A stretch of 64,000 nucleotides of DNA from Yanshouia hominis (GTDB lineage: Bacteria; Bacillota; Clostridia; Oscillospirales; Ruminococcaceae): the NCBI GenBank assembly GCA_014385025.1, contig JACRTB010000015.1, forward strand, positions 1 through 64,000. The letters are read 5' to 3'. The notes under the pieces were generated by a model. That model saw nothing but the letters and a program-made list of their open reading frames with translations. It had not been told where the DNA came from and searched no databases. Positions 51,794 through 60,165 of this stretch are shown piece by piece. Both the position numbers and the translations under genes were made by a program. The number at the start of each line of letters is the position of its first letter. The stretch's first letter is position 1.

Positions 51794-52399
51794 ATGTGGA
51801 GTTATGAGAAGCGTCTTCAGTATCCGGTAAGAATTACGAATCCCAACCCTAAAATCGCCCAGGTGATCCTCAGCCAGTACGGCGGACCGGACGGCGAGCT
51901 TGGCGCGTCGCTGCGCTATCTTTCGCAGCGCTATACCATGCCCAACCGAAAGGTCGCGGGGCTGCTGACCGATATCGGCACCGAGGAGCTGGCCCATCTG
52001 GAGATGATTTCCGCCATTGTGCACCAGCTCACCCGAAACCTGACCGCCGAGGAAATTTTGGCACAGGGATTCCAGAATTACTATGTGGACCACACCGCCG
52101 GAGTTTATCCCGCCTCGGCCGCGGGCGTTCCCTTTACAGCCGCCTATATCCAATCGAAGGGCGATCCCATCACCGACCTTTCCGAAGATCTCGGCGCGGA
52201 GCAGAAGGCCCGCACAACCTATGACAACATTCTCCGTCTGGTGGATGATCCCGATGTGCGCGATCCCATCGCATTCCTGCGCGAGCGCGAGATCGTCCAC
52301 TATCAGCGCTTCGGCGAAGGGCTTCGCATGATCACCGAGGAGCTTGATGCCAAGAATTTCTACGCGTTTAACCCCGCGTTCGATAAGCAGGCGCGATAG
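51794..52399 (+). CDS. cotJC: Spore coat manganese catalase CotJC
   Basis: A 201-residue protein of the manganese catalase family that forms part of the spore coat. Metal-binding glutamates and histidines are visible in the four-helix bundle: GELGASLRYLSQRY, GTEELAHLEMISAIV, LGAEQKARTTYDNIL and REREIVHYQRFGEGL. Length is slightly above the usual 189 of B. subtilis. It closes the cotJABC operon and is followed by a strong terminator. Confidence 0.95.
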   Translation: MWSYEKRLQYPVRITNPNPKIAQVILSQYGGPDGELGASLRYLSQRYTMPNRKVAGLLTDIGTEELAHLEMISAIVHQLTRNLTAEEILAQGFQNYYVDHTAGVYPASAAGVPFTAAYIQSKGDPITDLSEDLGAEQKARTTYDNILRLVDDPDVRDPIAFLREREIVHYQRFGEGLRMITEELDAKNFYAFNPAFDKQAR

Positions 52400-52429
52400 C
52401 TTTTCCGCAAACGGGTTCAAGGTTTTTCC

Positions 52430-52478
52430 GCAAGAAGGCCCGCCGCATGATGAAATGTCATACGGCGGGCCTTCTTGC
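52430..52478. terminator. Terminator of cotJABC
   Basis: A 16-bp perfect stem (52430-52445 with 52463-52478) with an inner ATGA/TCAT pair. The 3' arm ends in CTTCTTGC. Confidence 0.75.
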
Positions 52479-52537
52479 AAAGGCAGAATGGCTCGGCAGC
52501 CTGCTTGATTTTGTTCTGTCATTTTCCGCCCCGTCCG

Positions 52538-52562
52538 ATCAAGGCCGCGGCGCGGCCTTGAT
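52538..52562. other. Stem-loop at the end of the sulfatase locus
   Basis: A near-perfect inverted repeat (ATCAAGGCCGCG with its complement) lies 36 bp after the maturase stop on the minus strand. No T-run follows, so a role as terminator is uncertain. Confidence 0.45.
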
Positions 52563-52597
52563 TCAGCGAAACGCTCTGTAACTCCGCTTTTGAAGGG

Positions 52598-53725
52598 TCA
52601 GGAACCGAATCCTCCCGTCTGCGCCAGCCGGGCCACCTGTTCGAGTCCTGAAATGGCATATTCGAAAAATCCCCGATAGGCTTTGCAATAGCAGTTCAGC
52701 CCCAGCGTGCCGTCCGGACGTTCCCGGTCCCGGCGGCAGCCGCCCCGGCAGAGAGGATACCAGCGGCAGGTAAGGCATTCCTTTTCCACCTTCCGCGAGG
52801 CATCGACAAATCCCAAGGCGTCCCGCTTCTGCTCCACTTCCTTCAGGGAATTCACGTTCAGGCTGCCCAGACGATACCGGTCCAGCACATAAAAATCGCA
52901 GGGATATACGCTTCCGTCCGCCTCCACCACCAGCTGGCGGCCGCATTCCCCCATCATCCCGCAGCTTTCCGGCGGTCTGCGCAGCAGCATCCCCACCAGA
53001 TTGTCAAAATATCGGTTGTAAACAAAGCGGCCGTGCATGATATCCTGATACCAGCAGGCAAACTGTTCCTTTAAAAATTTTTCAAAGTCCTCCGGCGTCA
53101 GCGAATAGACATGCTGTCCCCGCGCTTCCCCCAGCGGGTCCAGACATGGGATGTACTGCTGGTATCGCAGGTCATGATGCGCATAAAAACGATAGATTTC
53201 CTCCGCGCGCCGCGCCGCCTGCGCGGTAACCACCGTCAGGATATTGTACTCCACCCGATGCTCCCGCAGAATCCGAATCGCCCGCATCACCGTCTGAAAG
53301 GTGCCGTCACCCTCCGGTCCGGTGCGATAGAGATCGTGCGTCTGCCGCGTCCCGTCCAAAGAAATTCCGATCAGAAAGTGATTTTCCGCAAAGAATGCCG
53401 CCCACTCGTCATCGATCAGCGTTCCATTGGTCTGCACCGCCAGCTGTACCGGCGTGCCGTGCATGCGGTACCGCTCGATCAGGCGCACCGCGGTTCTGTA
53501 AAACTCCAGCCCGGCCAGCATTGGCTCCCCGCCCTGAAAGGCGATCGAGACGGCGGGCGCCGGCTCGCAGAAGGTACGGCGCAACATATTTTCCAAAGTT
53601 TCCGGCGACATCATGGCATAGCACGGCGTTTCTCGGCGTTTCATCTCGTCGGAATAGAAGCAATAACGGCACCGGAGATTGCAGGCTCCGGATGCCGGCT
53701 TAACCAAAAGGCTGATCGGCTGCAA
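52598..53725 (-). CDS. Anaerobic sulfatase-maturating enzyme (radical SAM, SPASM)
   Basis: A 375-residue radical SAM enzyme that converts the active-site Cys of sulfatases to formylglycine without oxygen. The N-terminal SAM cluster motif is CNLRCRYC (Cys 15, 19, 22), followed by FQGGEPMLAG and QTNGTLIDDEWAAFF. The C-terminal SPASM domain has many cysteines (CGMMGECGRQLVVEADGSV, CDFYVLDRY, CLTCRWYPLCRGGC). I chose the TTG at 53725, just after AGAGGTGG, because known maturases start at the same point (MxPxSLLxKPAS). A GTG six codons earlier is the alternative. It matches the Cys-type sulfatase at 60166-61542. Confidence 0.92.
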   Translation of the reverse strand: MQPISLLVKPASGACNLRCRYCFYSDEMKRRETPCYAMMSPETLENMLRRTFCEPAPAVSIAFQGGEPMLAGLEFYRTAVRLIERYRMHGTPVQLAVQTNGTLIDDEWAAFFAENHFLIGISLDGTRQTHDLYRTGPEGDGTFQTVMRAIRILREHRVEYNILTVVTAQAARRAEEIYRFYAHHDLRYQQYIPCLDPLGEARGQHVYSLTPEDFEKFLKEQFACWYQDIMHGRFVYNRYFDNLVGMLLRRPPESCGMMGECGRQLVVEADGSVYPCDFYVLDRYRLGSLNVNSLKEVEQKRDALGFVDASRKVEKECLTCRWYPLCRGGCRRDRERPDGTLGLNCYCKAYRGFFEYAISGLEQVARLAQTGGFGS

Positions 53726-53895
53726 AAAGCCACCTCTTTTCACGTTAAAAAGCAATCCCTCCGCCTCCGCGGCTGCATTCGCCCCGCCGGCGGAACCCCG
53801 GCCCGAACAGCTCCGCACGGGAAAGGCGCGCGGGGGAGGAGAGATTTCAAATGTGGCCCGTCCGTCTTTTCAGATGCTCCACGCCCCGTCCTGGC

Positions 53896-55050
53896 TCAAA
53901 TGCCGGCTTCGCGGTAGCGCCGGGCCATCTCCTCGAGGGTCACAGCCTCTACCAGAGGCGCTCTTCCCGCGCTGCCGAACTGCACAATCAGCGTACCGGC
54001 CACCTCCTGAACGCCCCGCCTGATGCAGTCGCAAAGGGCGCGGATATCCTCGTCGGGAATGACGCCGTGAGTCACCGTATCCATCACCGGCGTGAGGAAT
54101 TCCCGCGGATCAAACCGATCCGGCTTCGATGCAAGCAGCCGGTACACCGCCCCAGCGGAAGCGCTCTTTTGCAGGCTTGGGCAACGGAAAAAAAGCTCCC
54201 GCATGTTGCGGGTTACCGCCAAACGGATGTCTGTATCCACATTGATCTTGCCGATTCCGCTTGCAATGGCGCTTTTCAGCTCGCTGAGATCAATTCCTCC
54301 TGTTCCGCTCAGACAGCCGCCCAGAGCGTTGATCTCCCGAACCACATGCTGCGGCACCGTCGAGGAACCATGGCTGACCAGCACGCCGAAGATCCCTTCG
54401 TGCCGCAGGCATTCCTTGACCGCGACAACGATCTCACGCCGGAGCCGGACGTCCTTTCCCTTGACCGCGCCATGCTTGGTGCCGTAGCTGACGGCGAGAC
54501 AATCGACCTTTGTTTTCTTAAAAAATTCCACCGCGTCAAGCGGATTGGTGTAAGTACTGCTACCGCTGAAAACATGGTCCTCCACACCGGCCAGTATACC
54601 GAGCTCTCCCTCCACGGTGACGCCGCGCTCGTGGGCGTATTTCACGACCTCGCGGGTAAGCTCCATATTTTTTTCAAAGGGAAGGCTGCTCCCGTCGATC
54701 ATCACGCTGGTATATCCCCCTGCGACCGCAGCCTTCACGCTTTCGAAGTCGCGCCCATGATCGAGGTGCAGCGCCACCGGGACAGGGCTTTCCTGCGCAA
54801 ACCGTCGGACCGCGCTGCCGATATTGCGCGCGCCCTTTTGCTTGTCCTCTATGGTTGCGTTGACAAAATCGGCGCGTCCGCCCATGAAACCGTTTGCAAG
54901 GTCGGCTCCCTGCAGAATGGCAGGGGAGCGGAACAGCTCGTGGACCTCCACCGCGGCCTGAGCCTGCGACACAGAATTGATGTTAAACGCGCCCTGTCCA
55001 TAGCGATACCGGTCGGCAGCTTCCAGCACTGCCCTCATTGGTACCAGCAT
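53896..55050 (-). CDS. Class II ketose-bisphosphate aldolase-like protein (384 aa)
   Basis: A 384-residue class II (zinc) aldolase. Conserved parts are YGQGAFNINSVSQAQA, VALHLDHGRDFESVKAAV with a zinc His, VEGELGILAGVEDH with a Glu ligand, VSYGTKHGAVKG, LVSHGSSTVPQHVV and KINVDTDIRLAVTRN. It is about 100 residues longer than the second aldolase of this locus, mainly at the C-terminus (DTVTHGVIPDEDIR onward). It should cleave a ketose 1,6-bisphosphate. The sugar configuration is not deducible. It lies 24 bp after the phosphofructokinase gene. Confidence 0.88.
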   Translation of the reverse strand: MLVPMRAVLEAADRYRYGQGAFNINSVSQAQAAVEVHELFRSPAILQGADLANGFMGGRADFVNATIEDKQKGARNIGSAVRRFAQESPVPVALHLDHGRDFESVKAAVAGGYTSVMIDGSSLPFEKNMELTREVVKYAHERGVTVEGELGILAGVEDHVFSGSSTYTNPLDAVEFFKKTKVDCLAVSYGTKHGAVKGKDVRLRREIVVAVKECLRHEGIFGVLVSHGSSTVPQHVVREINALGGCLSGTGGIDLSELKSAIASGIGKINVDTDIRLAVTRNMRELFFRCPSLQKSASAGAVYRLLASKPDRFDPREFLTPVMDTVTHGVIPDEDIRALCDCIRRGVQEVAGTLIVQFGSAGRAPLVEAVTLEEMARRYREAGI

Positions 55051-55074
55051 AGCTTCTCCTCCTTGCGCAGCCTC

Positions 55075-56250
55075 TCACAGAAGCTGTCTGAATGATACAA
55101 AACGACGCAGCGGCCCGCCGAGAAGCGGTCTGCACCATTGCAGGAATGCCGGGGTCACGTCATTTCCTTCCGGGCTGATAAACTCGTCGGGCATGGTCCG
55201 TTCCCGAAGCATGACCTGCTCAATGGGAACCAGAATGTCCTCCGTCCGGTAGGGAGAATCGCTGATCCGGCGCAGCCCGACCATCACACCGGTCTGCCCG
55301 TCCCACGCGGCGCGCACCGCTCTGCGCCCCGCTTCCTCCGCCTCGGCACAATCGAGCGGCGACTGGAACGCGATTGACGCGCGGCCGCCGATCCCCGGTT
55401 TTTCGCTGCGGGCCTTGATTCCAAGCTCCCGGATCACCAGATTGCTCAGATGCGATCCCACGTCGCCGTAATAGGCGGCGCGGCCAATCCGGACAACCGG
55501 TTCGACGATCGGATTGCCCCCGAGGTCCCGCAGCCCTTCACTGGCGGCCACCAGGACGCCTCCCTTTTCGCGGTGCAGCCGTTCCACATCCTCCAGAAAG
55601 CGCCGGGGGTCAAAGGGCCGTTCCGGCAGATAAATCAGGTCCGGACCGTCTCCGCATCCGGTTCTCGCCAGCGCCGACGCGGCGGTAATCCATCCGCAGT
55701 TGCGCCCCATTGTCTCCACAATGCAGACATGAATCGGCAGCGAGCGGACGTCCTGACTGATCTCGCTCACCGTACCGGCGATATAGCGTGCGGCGCTGCC
55801 GTAGCCCGGAGCGTGATCGGTCACCGCGATATCATTGTCGATGGTTTTGGGAATCCCGATCACCTGAACCGGAGCCCCGGCCTCGCGGCAGGCGCGGTAC
55901 ACTTTTCCGCAGGTATCCATCGTCCCGTTGCCGCCGTTGAAAAAGACATGGCGGATATTATGCTTTTGAAGAATCCGGGCGATTGCGGCATAGTCCCCGG
56001 CCTCAAGCGCGTCGCGGGATGTGCCGATCGCGGAGGCGGGCGTGGCGGGAAGCAGGGAAACCAACTCATCCGGAACCGTCTTCAGATCGAGAAACCGCTC
56101 CCGGAGAATGGCTCCGGACCCGCCGACCGCCGCATAAAAATGTTCGATTTCCCCATGCTTTCCGGCTTCGCGGACCGCCCCGTACAGCGACGCGTTCATC
56201 ACTGCCGTGGGCGCACCGCCATGCACCACCAGAGCGTTGAATTTCCCCAT
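55075..56250 (-). CDS. 6-phosphofructokinase family protein, PPi-type motif
   Basis: A 391-residue PFK-family kinase that would phosphorylate a ketose 6-phosphate or ketose at C1. Landmarks are ALVVHGGAPTAVMNASL, FFNGGNGTMDTCGKVY for the phosphate-donor loop, IGIPKTIDNDIAVTDHAPGYGSAARY and VETMGRNCGWI. The Lys in PKTIDND, where ATP-dependent enzymes have Gly, is typical of PPi-dependent PFKs. The donor loop reads GGNGT where either donor class usually has GGD, so the donor should be tested. It lies 17 bp after the LacI-type regulator and 24 bp before the long aldolase. Confidence 0.85.
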   Translation of the reverse strand: MGKFNALVVHGGAPTAVMNASLYGAVREAGKHGEIEHFYAAVGGSGAILRERFLDLKTVPDELVSLLPATPASAIGTSRDALEAGDYAAIARILQKHNIRHVFFNGGNGTMDTCGKVYRACREAGAPVQVIGIPKTIDNDIAVTDHAPGYGSAARYIAGTVSEISQDVRSLPIHVCIVETMGRNCGWITAASALARTGCGDGPDLIYLPERPFDPRRFLEDVERLHREKGGVLVAASEGLRDLGGNPIVEPVVRIGRAAYYGDVGSHLSNLVIRELGIKARSEKPGIGGRASIAFQSPLDCAEAEEAGRRAVRAAWDGQTGVMVGLRRISDSPYRTEDILVPIEQVMLRERTMPDEFISPEGNDVTPAFLQWCRPLLGGPLRRFVSFRQLL

Positions 56251-56267
56251 AACAAGCCTCCTTGAAA

Positions 56268-57299
56268 CTATTCCTCCGCAGCGGAGGGATCGGTGCTGCG
56301 CCGCACCACCATCTGCGCGCTGAACTTCCGCGTTTCCGGAACCTCCGAGCCGGTCTGCATCTCATAGAGCATTTCCACCGCGGCCTGCGCAATCTTCTCC
56401 TCCTGCATTTTCATGCTGGTCAGGGAGGGCGTCACCAGCTTACACACGCTGGAATCGTCGTATCCGATGATCCCCACGTCCTCCGGCACGCGCCGCCCGG
56501 AATGCAGGACCTGTTTCATCGCCACACAGGCCATGCGGTCGTTTCTTCCCAAAATCGCATCCACCGGGTGGCTCTGCATGTAATCAGCCAGCCTGCGCTG
56601 GACCTCCTCCTCCGTTGTGCATCCGGTGATCATGCGGCCCTCGCTTTCCAGGCCGCAGGCTTCCATACCGCGGATAAAGCCGCGGTAGCGGTTGTCACTC
56701 ATATCGCTGAAATGATTTCTTTTGGAAATCCGGTCGATGTAGAGGATATGGCGGCGCCCCTGGTTGTAAAAATAGCGGACGCATTCCTGAGCGCCGTGAT
56801 ACAGGCCGGTGCCGATCTTCGCAACCCCTTCAAGCTGGGGATATTCCCGAGACTGCAGAAGCACCACGGGGATTCCGGCGTCGACAAACTCCCGGATATA
56901 CGCATCCGGAAAGCTGATCGAGCTGATGATCACCCCGTCAAAGCGCCGCGCGATCACCTGCCGGATGAATTCCGGGTTGTTGCGGTTGGCGCACAGGCTG
57001 ACCATTGAGCCTTTTTCATAGGCGAACCGGTCCATCTCCCCCACCAACCGGCCAAACCGCTCGTTGGTGGTGTTGTCAACAATAAAAATAATATGGTGAC
57101 TGCTCTTTCCCTTGAGGGCGCGCGCGATGTTGTTGGGGGTATAGTGAAGCTCACGCGCGGCTTGCAGCACCCTCGCGCGCTTCTCTTTCTCAACATACCG
57201 GTTGTTATTTAGGACATAGGATACAACGGTAACACTCACCCCGGCACGTTTCGCCACATCGGCGCGCGTGGCACAGCGGATTTTGCTTTCTTCCGGCAT
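56268..57299 (-). CDS. LacI-family transcriptional regulator of the sulfatase locus
   Basis: A 343-residue regulator. The N-terminal helix-turn-helix is at about 8-60 (TRADVAKRAGVSVTVVSYVLNN, then YTPNNIARALKGKSS) and is followed by a periplasmic-binding-like sensor domain (GRLVGEMDRFAYEKGSMVS, FDGVIISSISFPDAY, VDAILGRNDRMACVAM, GIIGYDDSSVCKLVTPSLT). I chose the ATG at 57299, after GGAGGAGG. It has its own promoter with a palindrome just downstream of the -10, consistent with autoregulation. It lies within the catabolic cluster, so it probably senses a sugar or sugar-acid intermediate. Confidence 0.92.
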   Translation of the reverse strand: MPEESKIRCATRADVAKRAGVSVTVVSYVLNNNRYVEKEKRARVLQAARELHYTPNNIARALKGKSSHHIIFIVDNTTNERFGRLVGEMDRFAYEKGSMVSLCANRNNPEFIRQVIARRFDGVIISSISFPDAYIREFVDAGIPVVLLQSREYPQLEGVAKIGTGLYHGAQECVRYFYNQGRRHILYIDRISKRNHFSDMSDNRYRGFIRGMEACGLESEGRMITGCTTEEEVQRRLADYMQSHPVDAILGRNDRMACVAMKQVLHSGRRVPEDVGIIGYDDSSVCKLVTPSLTSMKMQEEKIAQAAVEMLYEMQTGSEVPETRKFSAQMVVRRSTDPSAAEE

Positions 57300-57310
57300 G
57301 GCAGCCTCCT

Positions 57311-57326
57311 CCACGGATAAACCCGT
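57311..57326. promoter_or_regulatory. Possible LacI-type operator
   Basis: CACGG and CCGTG form 5-bp inverted arms around ATAAAC, between the -10 element and the start codon of the regulator. The centre lacks the CG pair common in LacI-family sites, so this is tentative. Confidence 0.35.
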
Positions 57327-57342
57327 GTGTATTTTTTACCTT

Positions 57343-57371
57343 ATTATGCCCCCGGAGCTTCCGCTTGTCAA
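57343..57371 (-). promoter_or_regulatory. Promoter of the LacI-type regulator
   Basis: On the minus strand, perfect -35 TTGACA (57366-57371), 17-bp spacer and -10 CATAAT (57343-57348), 44 bp upstream of the start codon. It would also transcribe the phosphofructokinase and aldolase genes that follow. Confidence 0.8.
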
Positions 57372-57416
57372 ATTTTCCCTTTCTTTGCCGGGCCAAAGGG
57401 CAGGCCGCGGCGCCGC

Positions 57417-58271
57417 TTAGGCCTGATTCTCCGATCCGGCCAGGCGGATCACCTTCCGCACGTCTTCGATCAGGCGGTCGGAGGCATACTGGGATAAACG
57501 CCAGGCGTGGCCCTGATCAATCCCCTCGTCCAGACCCTGCCGGAGGTAATCCAAAAACCGGCAGCGGATCTGGGTGCCGAAGTTGATCTTGGCGACCCCG
57601 CATTGAATCGAAGCCTTTACCTGCTGATCCGACATCCCTGTGCATCCATGCAGGACAAACGGAATATCGGTAAACTCGCGGGAAGCCTCCAGCACGTCGA
57701 TCCTCAGCTTGACCGGCCCGTTGTAAAAGCCGTGTGCGTTTCCGATTCCAATCGCCAGTGAATCGGGGCGGCAAAGAGTCAGAAAGCGCCGGACCTCCTC
57801 CGGGTCGGCCGCGTTGGTGCTGCCGCTGATTTTGCCCTGATCGTCCAGACGTGCCAGCTCTCCGATTTCAGCCTCCACCGGAACCCCCACCGCATGCGCC
57901 GCGCGGATCACCTCATTGGTGCGCCGGGCGTTTTCCTCCGCCGCACAAGCGGAGCCGTCGTACATCAGCGAGGTAAATCCGTACCGCAGCATTTCAACGC
58001 AGTGCTCAAAGGTATCGCCGTGATCCAGATGAATCGCAACCGGGACCGAAACCTGCTGTGCCATCCACTTGGCGGTTTCGAAAAACCACTGGTGTCCGGA
58101 GTAGGCTCCGGTGCTCAGGTAATGCGCCAGAATAACGGGAGAACGGCTTTTTTCCGCCGCAAGGCAGACCGCCCGTATGATATCGTAGTTTCCGCCCTGG
58201 GTGTTGATCGCCGGAACCGCATAGCGCCGCCGGTATGCCTTCTGAAGCATTTCGTAGGTTGTTGTCAGCAT
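57417..58271 (-). CDS. Class II aldolase, fructose/tagatose-bisphosphate type (284 aa)
   Basis: A 284-residue class II aldolase of the KbaY/GatY/FbaA size. Landmarks are RYAVPAINTQGGNYDIIRA, VAIHLDHGDTFEHCVEML with a zinc His, VEAEIGELARLDDQ, GIGNAHGFYNGPVKL, VLHGCTGMSDQQV and AKINFGTQIR. The usual LHGGTG reads LHGCTG here. A tagatose-type or other ketose bisphosphate is the likely substrate. Two different class II aldolases in one locus suggest either two substrates or one being a non-canonical aldolase. It lies 34 bp after the alcohol dehydrogenase gene. Confidence 0.9.
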   Translation of the reverse strand: MLTTTYEMLQKAYRRRYAVPAINTQGGNYDIIRAVCLAAEKSRSPVILAHYLSTGAYSGHQWFFETAKWMAQQVSVPVAIHLDHGDTFEHCVEMLRYGFTSLMYDGSACAAEENARRTNEVIRAAHAVGVPVEAEIGELARLDDQGKISGSTNAADPEEVRRFLTLCRPDSLAIGIGNAHGFYNGPVKLRIDVLEASREFTDIPFVLHGCTGMSDQQVKASIQCGVAKINFGTQIRCRFLDYLRQGLDEGIDQGHAWRLSQYASDRLIEDVRKVIRLAGSENQA

Positions 58272-58305
58272 TTTTCTTCCTCAAGTCCCCAGCCGCTCGG
58301 GCAGG

Positions 58306-59328
58306 CTAAATTTTAACGACTACCTTCAGATAGTCCCCGGGATGCGCGGCCATGTCCCGGATGGTTTCCTCCACCTGATCCAGCCCCACCGTTTTGGTCA
58401 GCAGGCGCTCGATGGGAAGTTCCCTCTCAGCAAGCAGTTTGAGCGCCTCGGGAAACTTATGACAGGAATTTCTCGAGGGGCAGATGTCAAGTTCCTTCTG
58501 CATGATTCGAACCTGGTTGACCGAAACGGGGCCGTGCGGCCAGCCCACCAGCGCAATCCGCGCTCCATGGCAGACATAGTTGTGCATCTCGGCCAGAATC
58601 GGTGCGGCACCGGTGCATTCGATCATTGCCTCCGGAAGTTTCCCATTTGTAACCTCCCTGAGGTACTCCGTCAGATCTTCCTTTCCGGCAGAGTTAAAGA
58701 CATGAGGGGTACCCAGCTCATGCTTTGCAAAATCCAGGCGTTCCTGCACAAGATCGACCAAAATCGGTACGGCGCCATAGCTGCGGCAGGCAAAGGAAGC
58801 CATCAGTCCGATGGTTCCCGCGCCGAAAATGACCACATGTTCCCCGCGCTTGACACGCGCCCGCGTCGCGCTGTGCAATCCAATCGTGAGCGGCTCGGCC
58901 AGCGCGGCGCGCAGAGAGTCCAAACTGGACGGAATCCGGTGAAGCAGGTGGGTCGGATGGGAAAAATATTCCGCCATCATACCGTTTTTATGGACGCCGC
59001 ATACCCGAAGGTCGGCGCAGTTATTATACCGGCCCTCGGTACACATATGGCATCTGCCGCAGGGGACATAAGGCTCAAGCGCCACGCGGTCGCCAACCTC
59101 CAGATCCTCGTCGTTGTCGCCGATCTCAACAATTGTGCCGATTCCTTCATGGCCCAGTCCCTGAATTGGGTACTTCATCGTCGGATTGGTGCCGCAGTAA
59201 GCGGTCACATCCGAGCCGCAGATTCCACACAGCTCCATTTTGACCACAGCGCTTTTTCTGGTAAGAGGGGGACGCGGCAGATCCTCCAGAACAAGCTCTC
59301 CGGGTTCGTAAATTGAGAGTATCCGCAT
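58306..59328 (-). CDS. Zinc-dependent medium-chain alcohol dehydrogenase (sorbitol/threonine dehydrogenase type)
   Basis: A 340-residue MDR dehydrogenase. The catalytic zinc region is ELCGICGSD with GLGHEGIG. The structural zinc site is Cys 90, 93, 96 and 104 (CGRCHMC, then NNC). The cofactor loop is VIFGAGTIGLMA, and the acidic residue in ILVDLVQ favours NAD. It resembles dehydrogenases that oxidise polyols, sugar acids or L-threonine. I chose the ATG at 59328, one base after the SDR stop and preceded by GGAGGAAG. A longer frame start overlaps the SDR and is rejected. It is coupled to the SDR gene upstream. Confidence 0.9.
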   Translation of the reverse strand: MRILSIYEPGELVLEDLPRPPLTRKSAVVKMELCGICGSDVTAYCGTNPTMKYPIQGLGHEGIGTIVEIGDNDEDLEVGDRVALEPYVPCGRCHMCTEGRYNNCADLRVCGVHKNGMMAEYFSHPTHLLHRIPSSLDSLRAALAEPLTIGLHSATRARVKRGEHVVIFGAGTIGLMASFACRSYGAVPILVDLVQERLDFAKHELGTPHVFNSAGKEDLTEYLREVTNGKLPEAMIECTGAAPILAEMHNYVCHGARIALVGWPHGPVSVNQVRIMQKELDICPSRNSCHKFPEALKLLAERELPIERLLTKTVGLDQVEETIRDMAAHPGDYLKVVVKI

Positions 59329-59329
59329 G

Positions 59330-60130
59330 TTATTCTTCCTCCGTATCGTTCTCCCGCACATAATCCAGGCCGTCCGGCATAATCCCCAGGCTCCACCCGC
59401 CGTCGGCGAAGAGAACCTGCCCCACGATATAATCGGACTCATCCCCTGCAAGGAACAGCGCCAGATTTGCGATTTCCTCTACCTTTCCGAAACGCCCGAT
59501 CGGCGAGACGGAAAGAATCTTTTTCTCATCCAAAATTCCGGAGCGCAGCGGCCGCTTGACCATCTCGGTTTCAATCCACCCGGGTGCGATGGCGTTCACC
59601 TTGATGTGGTACATCGCCCATTCCGCGCCCAGCTGCATGGTGAGAAGGTTCACGGCGCCCTTGGTAATGCCATAGGGAGTGCGGCCCACATTAATCATCC
59701 TGCTGTTGCCGGAGGAAATATTGATGATGCTGCCTCCGCCCTGCCTGCGCATATACCGGCCAACCGCCTGGCAGCAGAAGAGCGGCGCCTTCAGATTGAT
59801 GTCGATGACCTCGTCGAGCACCTCTTCGCTCAATTTTAAGGTGGGAACGGGGCGGGCGATTCCGGCGCAGTTGACCAAAATATCAATGCGTCCGTACCGC
59901 CGGACAAGCTCATCCGCCATCTCAAAGATGGCGGACCGGCTGCGCAGATCGATACGGTAAAAGCAAGCGCGCTCCCCCAGCCGGCGGGCGGCCTCCCCGC
60001 CTTCCTCCAGCACATCGGCGATGATGACCCGCGCGCCCTCCTGCACGAAGCGGGAGGCAATCCCGAATCCGATCCCGCGGGCGCCGCCGGTGATTACGGC
60101 GATTCTGTCTTTGAGACGATATGTAGCCAC
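59330..60130 (-). CDS. Short-chain dehydrogenase/reductase (3-oxoacyl reductase/sugar dehydrogenase type)
   Basis: A 266-residue classical SDR. The cofactor motif is TGGARGIG (14-21), the structural motif NCAGIA, and the catalytic Ser is in INISSGNS (about 139-140). The YxxxK motif is YGITK (Tyr 153, Lys 157), followed by VNAIAPGWIETEM. Asp after the second strand (IIADV) favours NAD. In this setting it probably oxidises a hydroxyl of a sugar or sugar-acid. It lies 35 bp after the sulfatase gene and one base before the alcohol dehydrogenase. Confidence 0.9.
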   Translation of the reverse strand: MATYRLKDRIAVITGGARGIGFGIASRFVQEGARVIIADVLEEGGEAARRLGERACFYRIDLRSRSAIFEMADELVRRYGRIDILVNCAGIARPVPTLKLSEEVLDEVIDINLKAPLFCCQAVGRYMRRQGGGSIINISSGNSRMINVGRTPYGITKGAVNLLTMQLGAEWAMYHIKVNAIAPGWIETEMVKRPLRSGILDEKKILSVSPIGRFGKVEEIANLALFLAGDESDYIVGQVLFADGGWSLGIMPDGLDYVRENDTEEE

Positions 60131-60165
60131 TGTATAATTTCTCCCTCAGCCTTATCGTCCTGACC

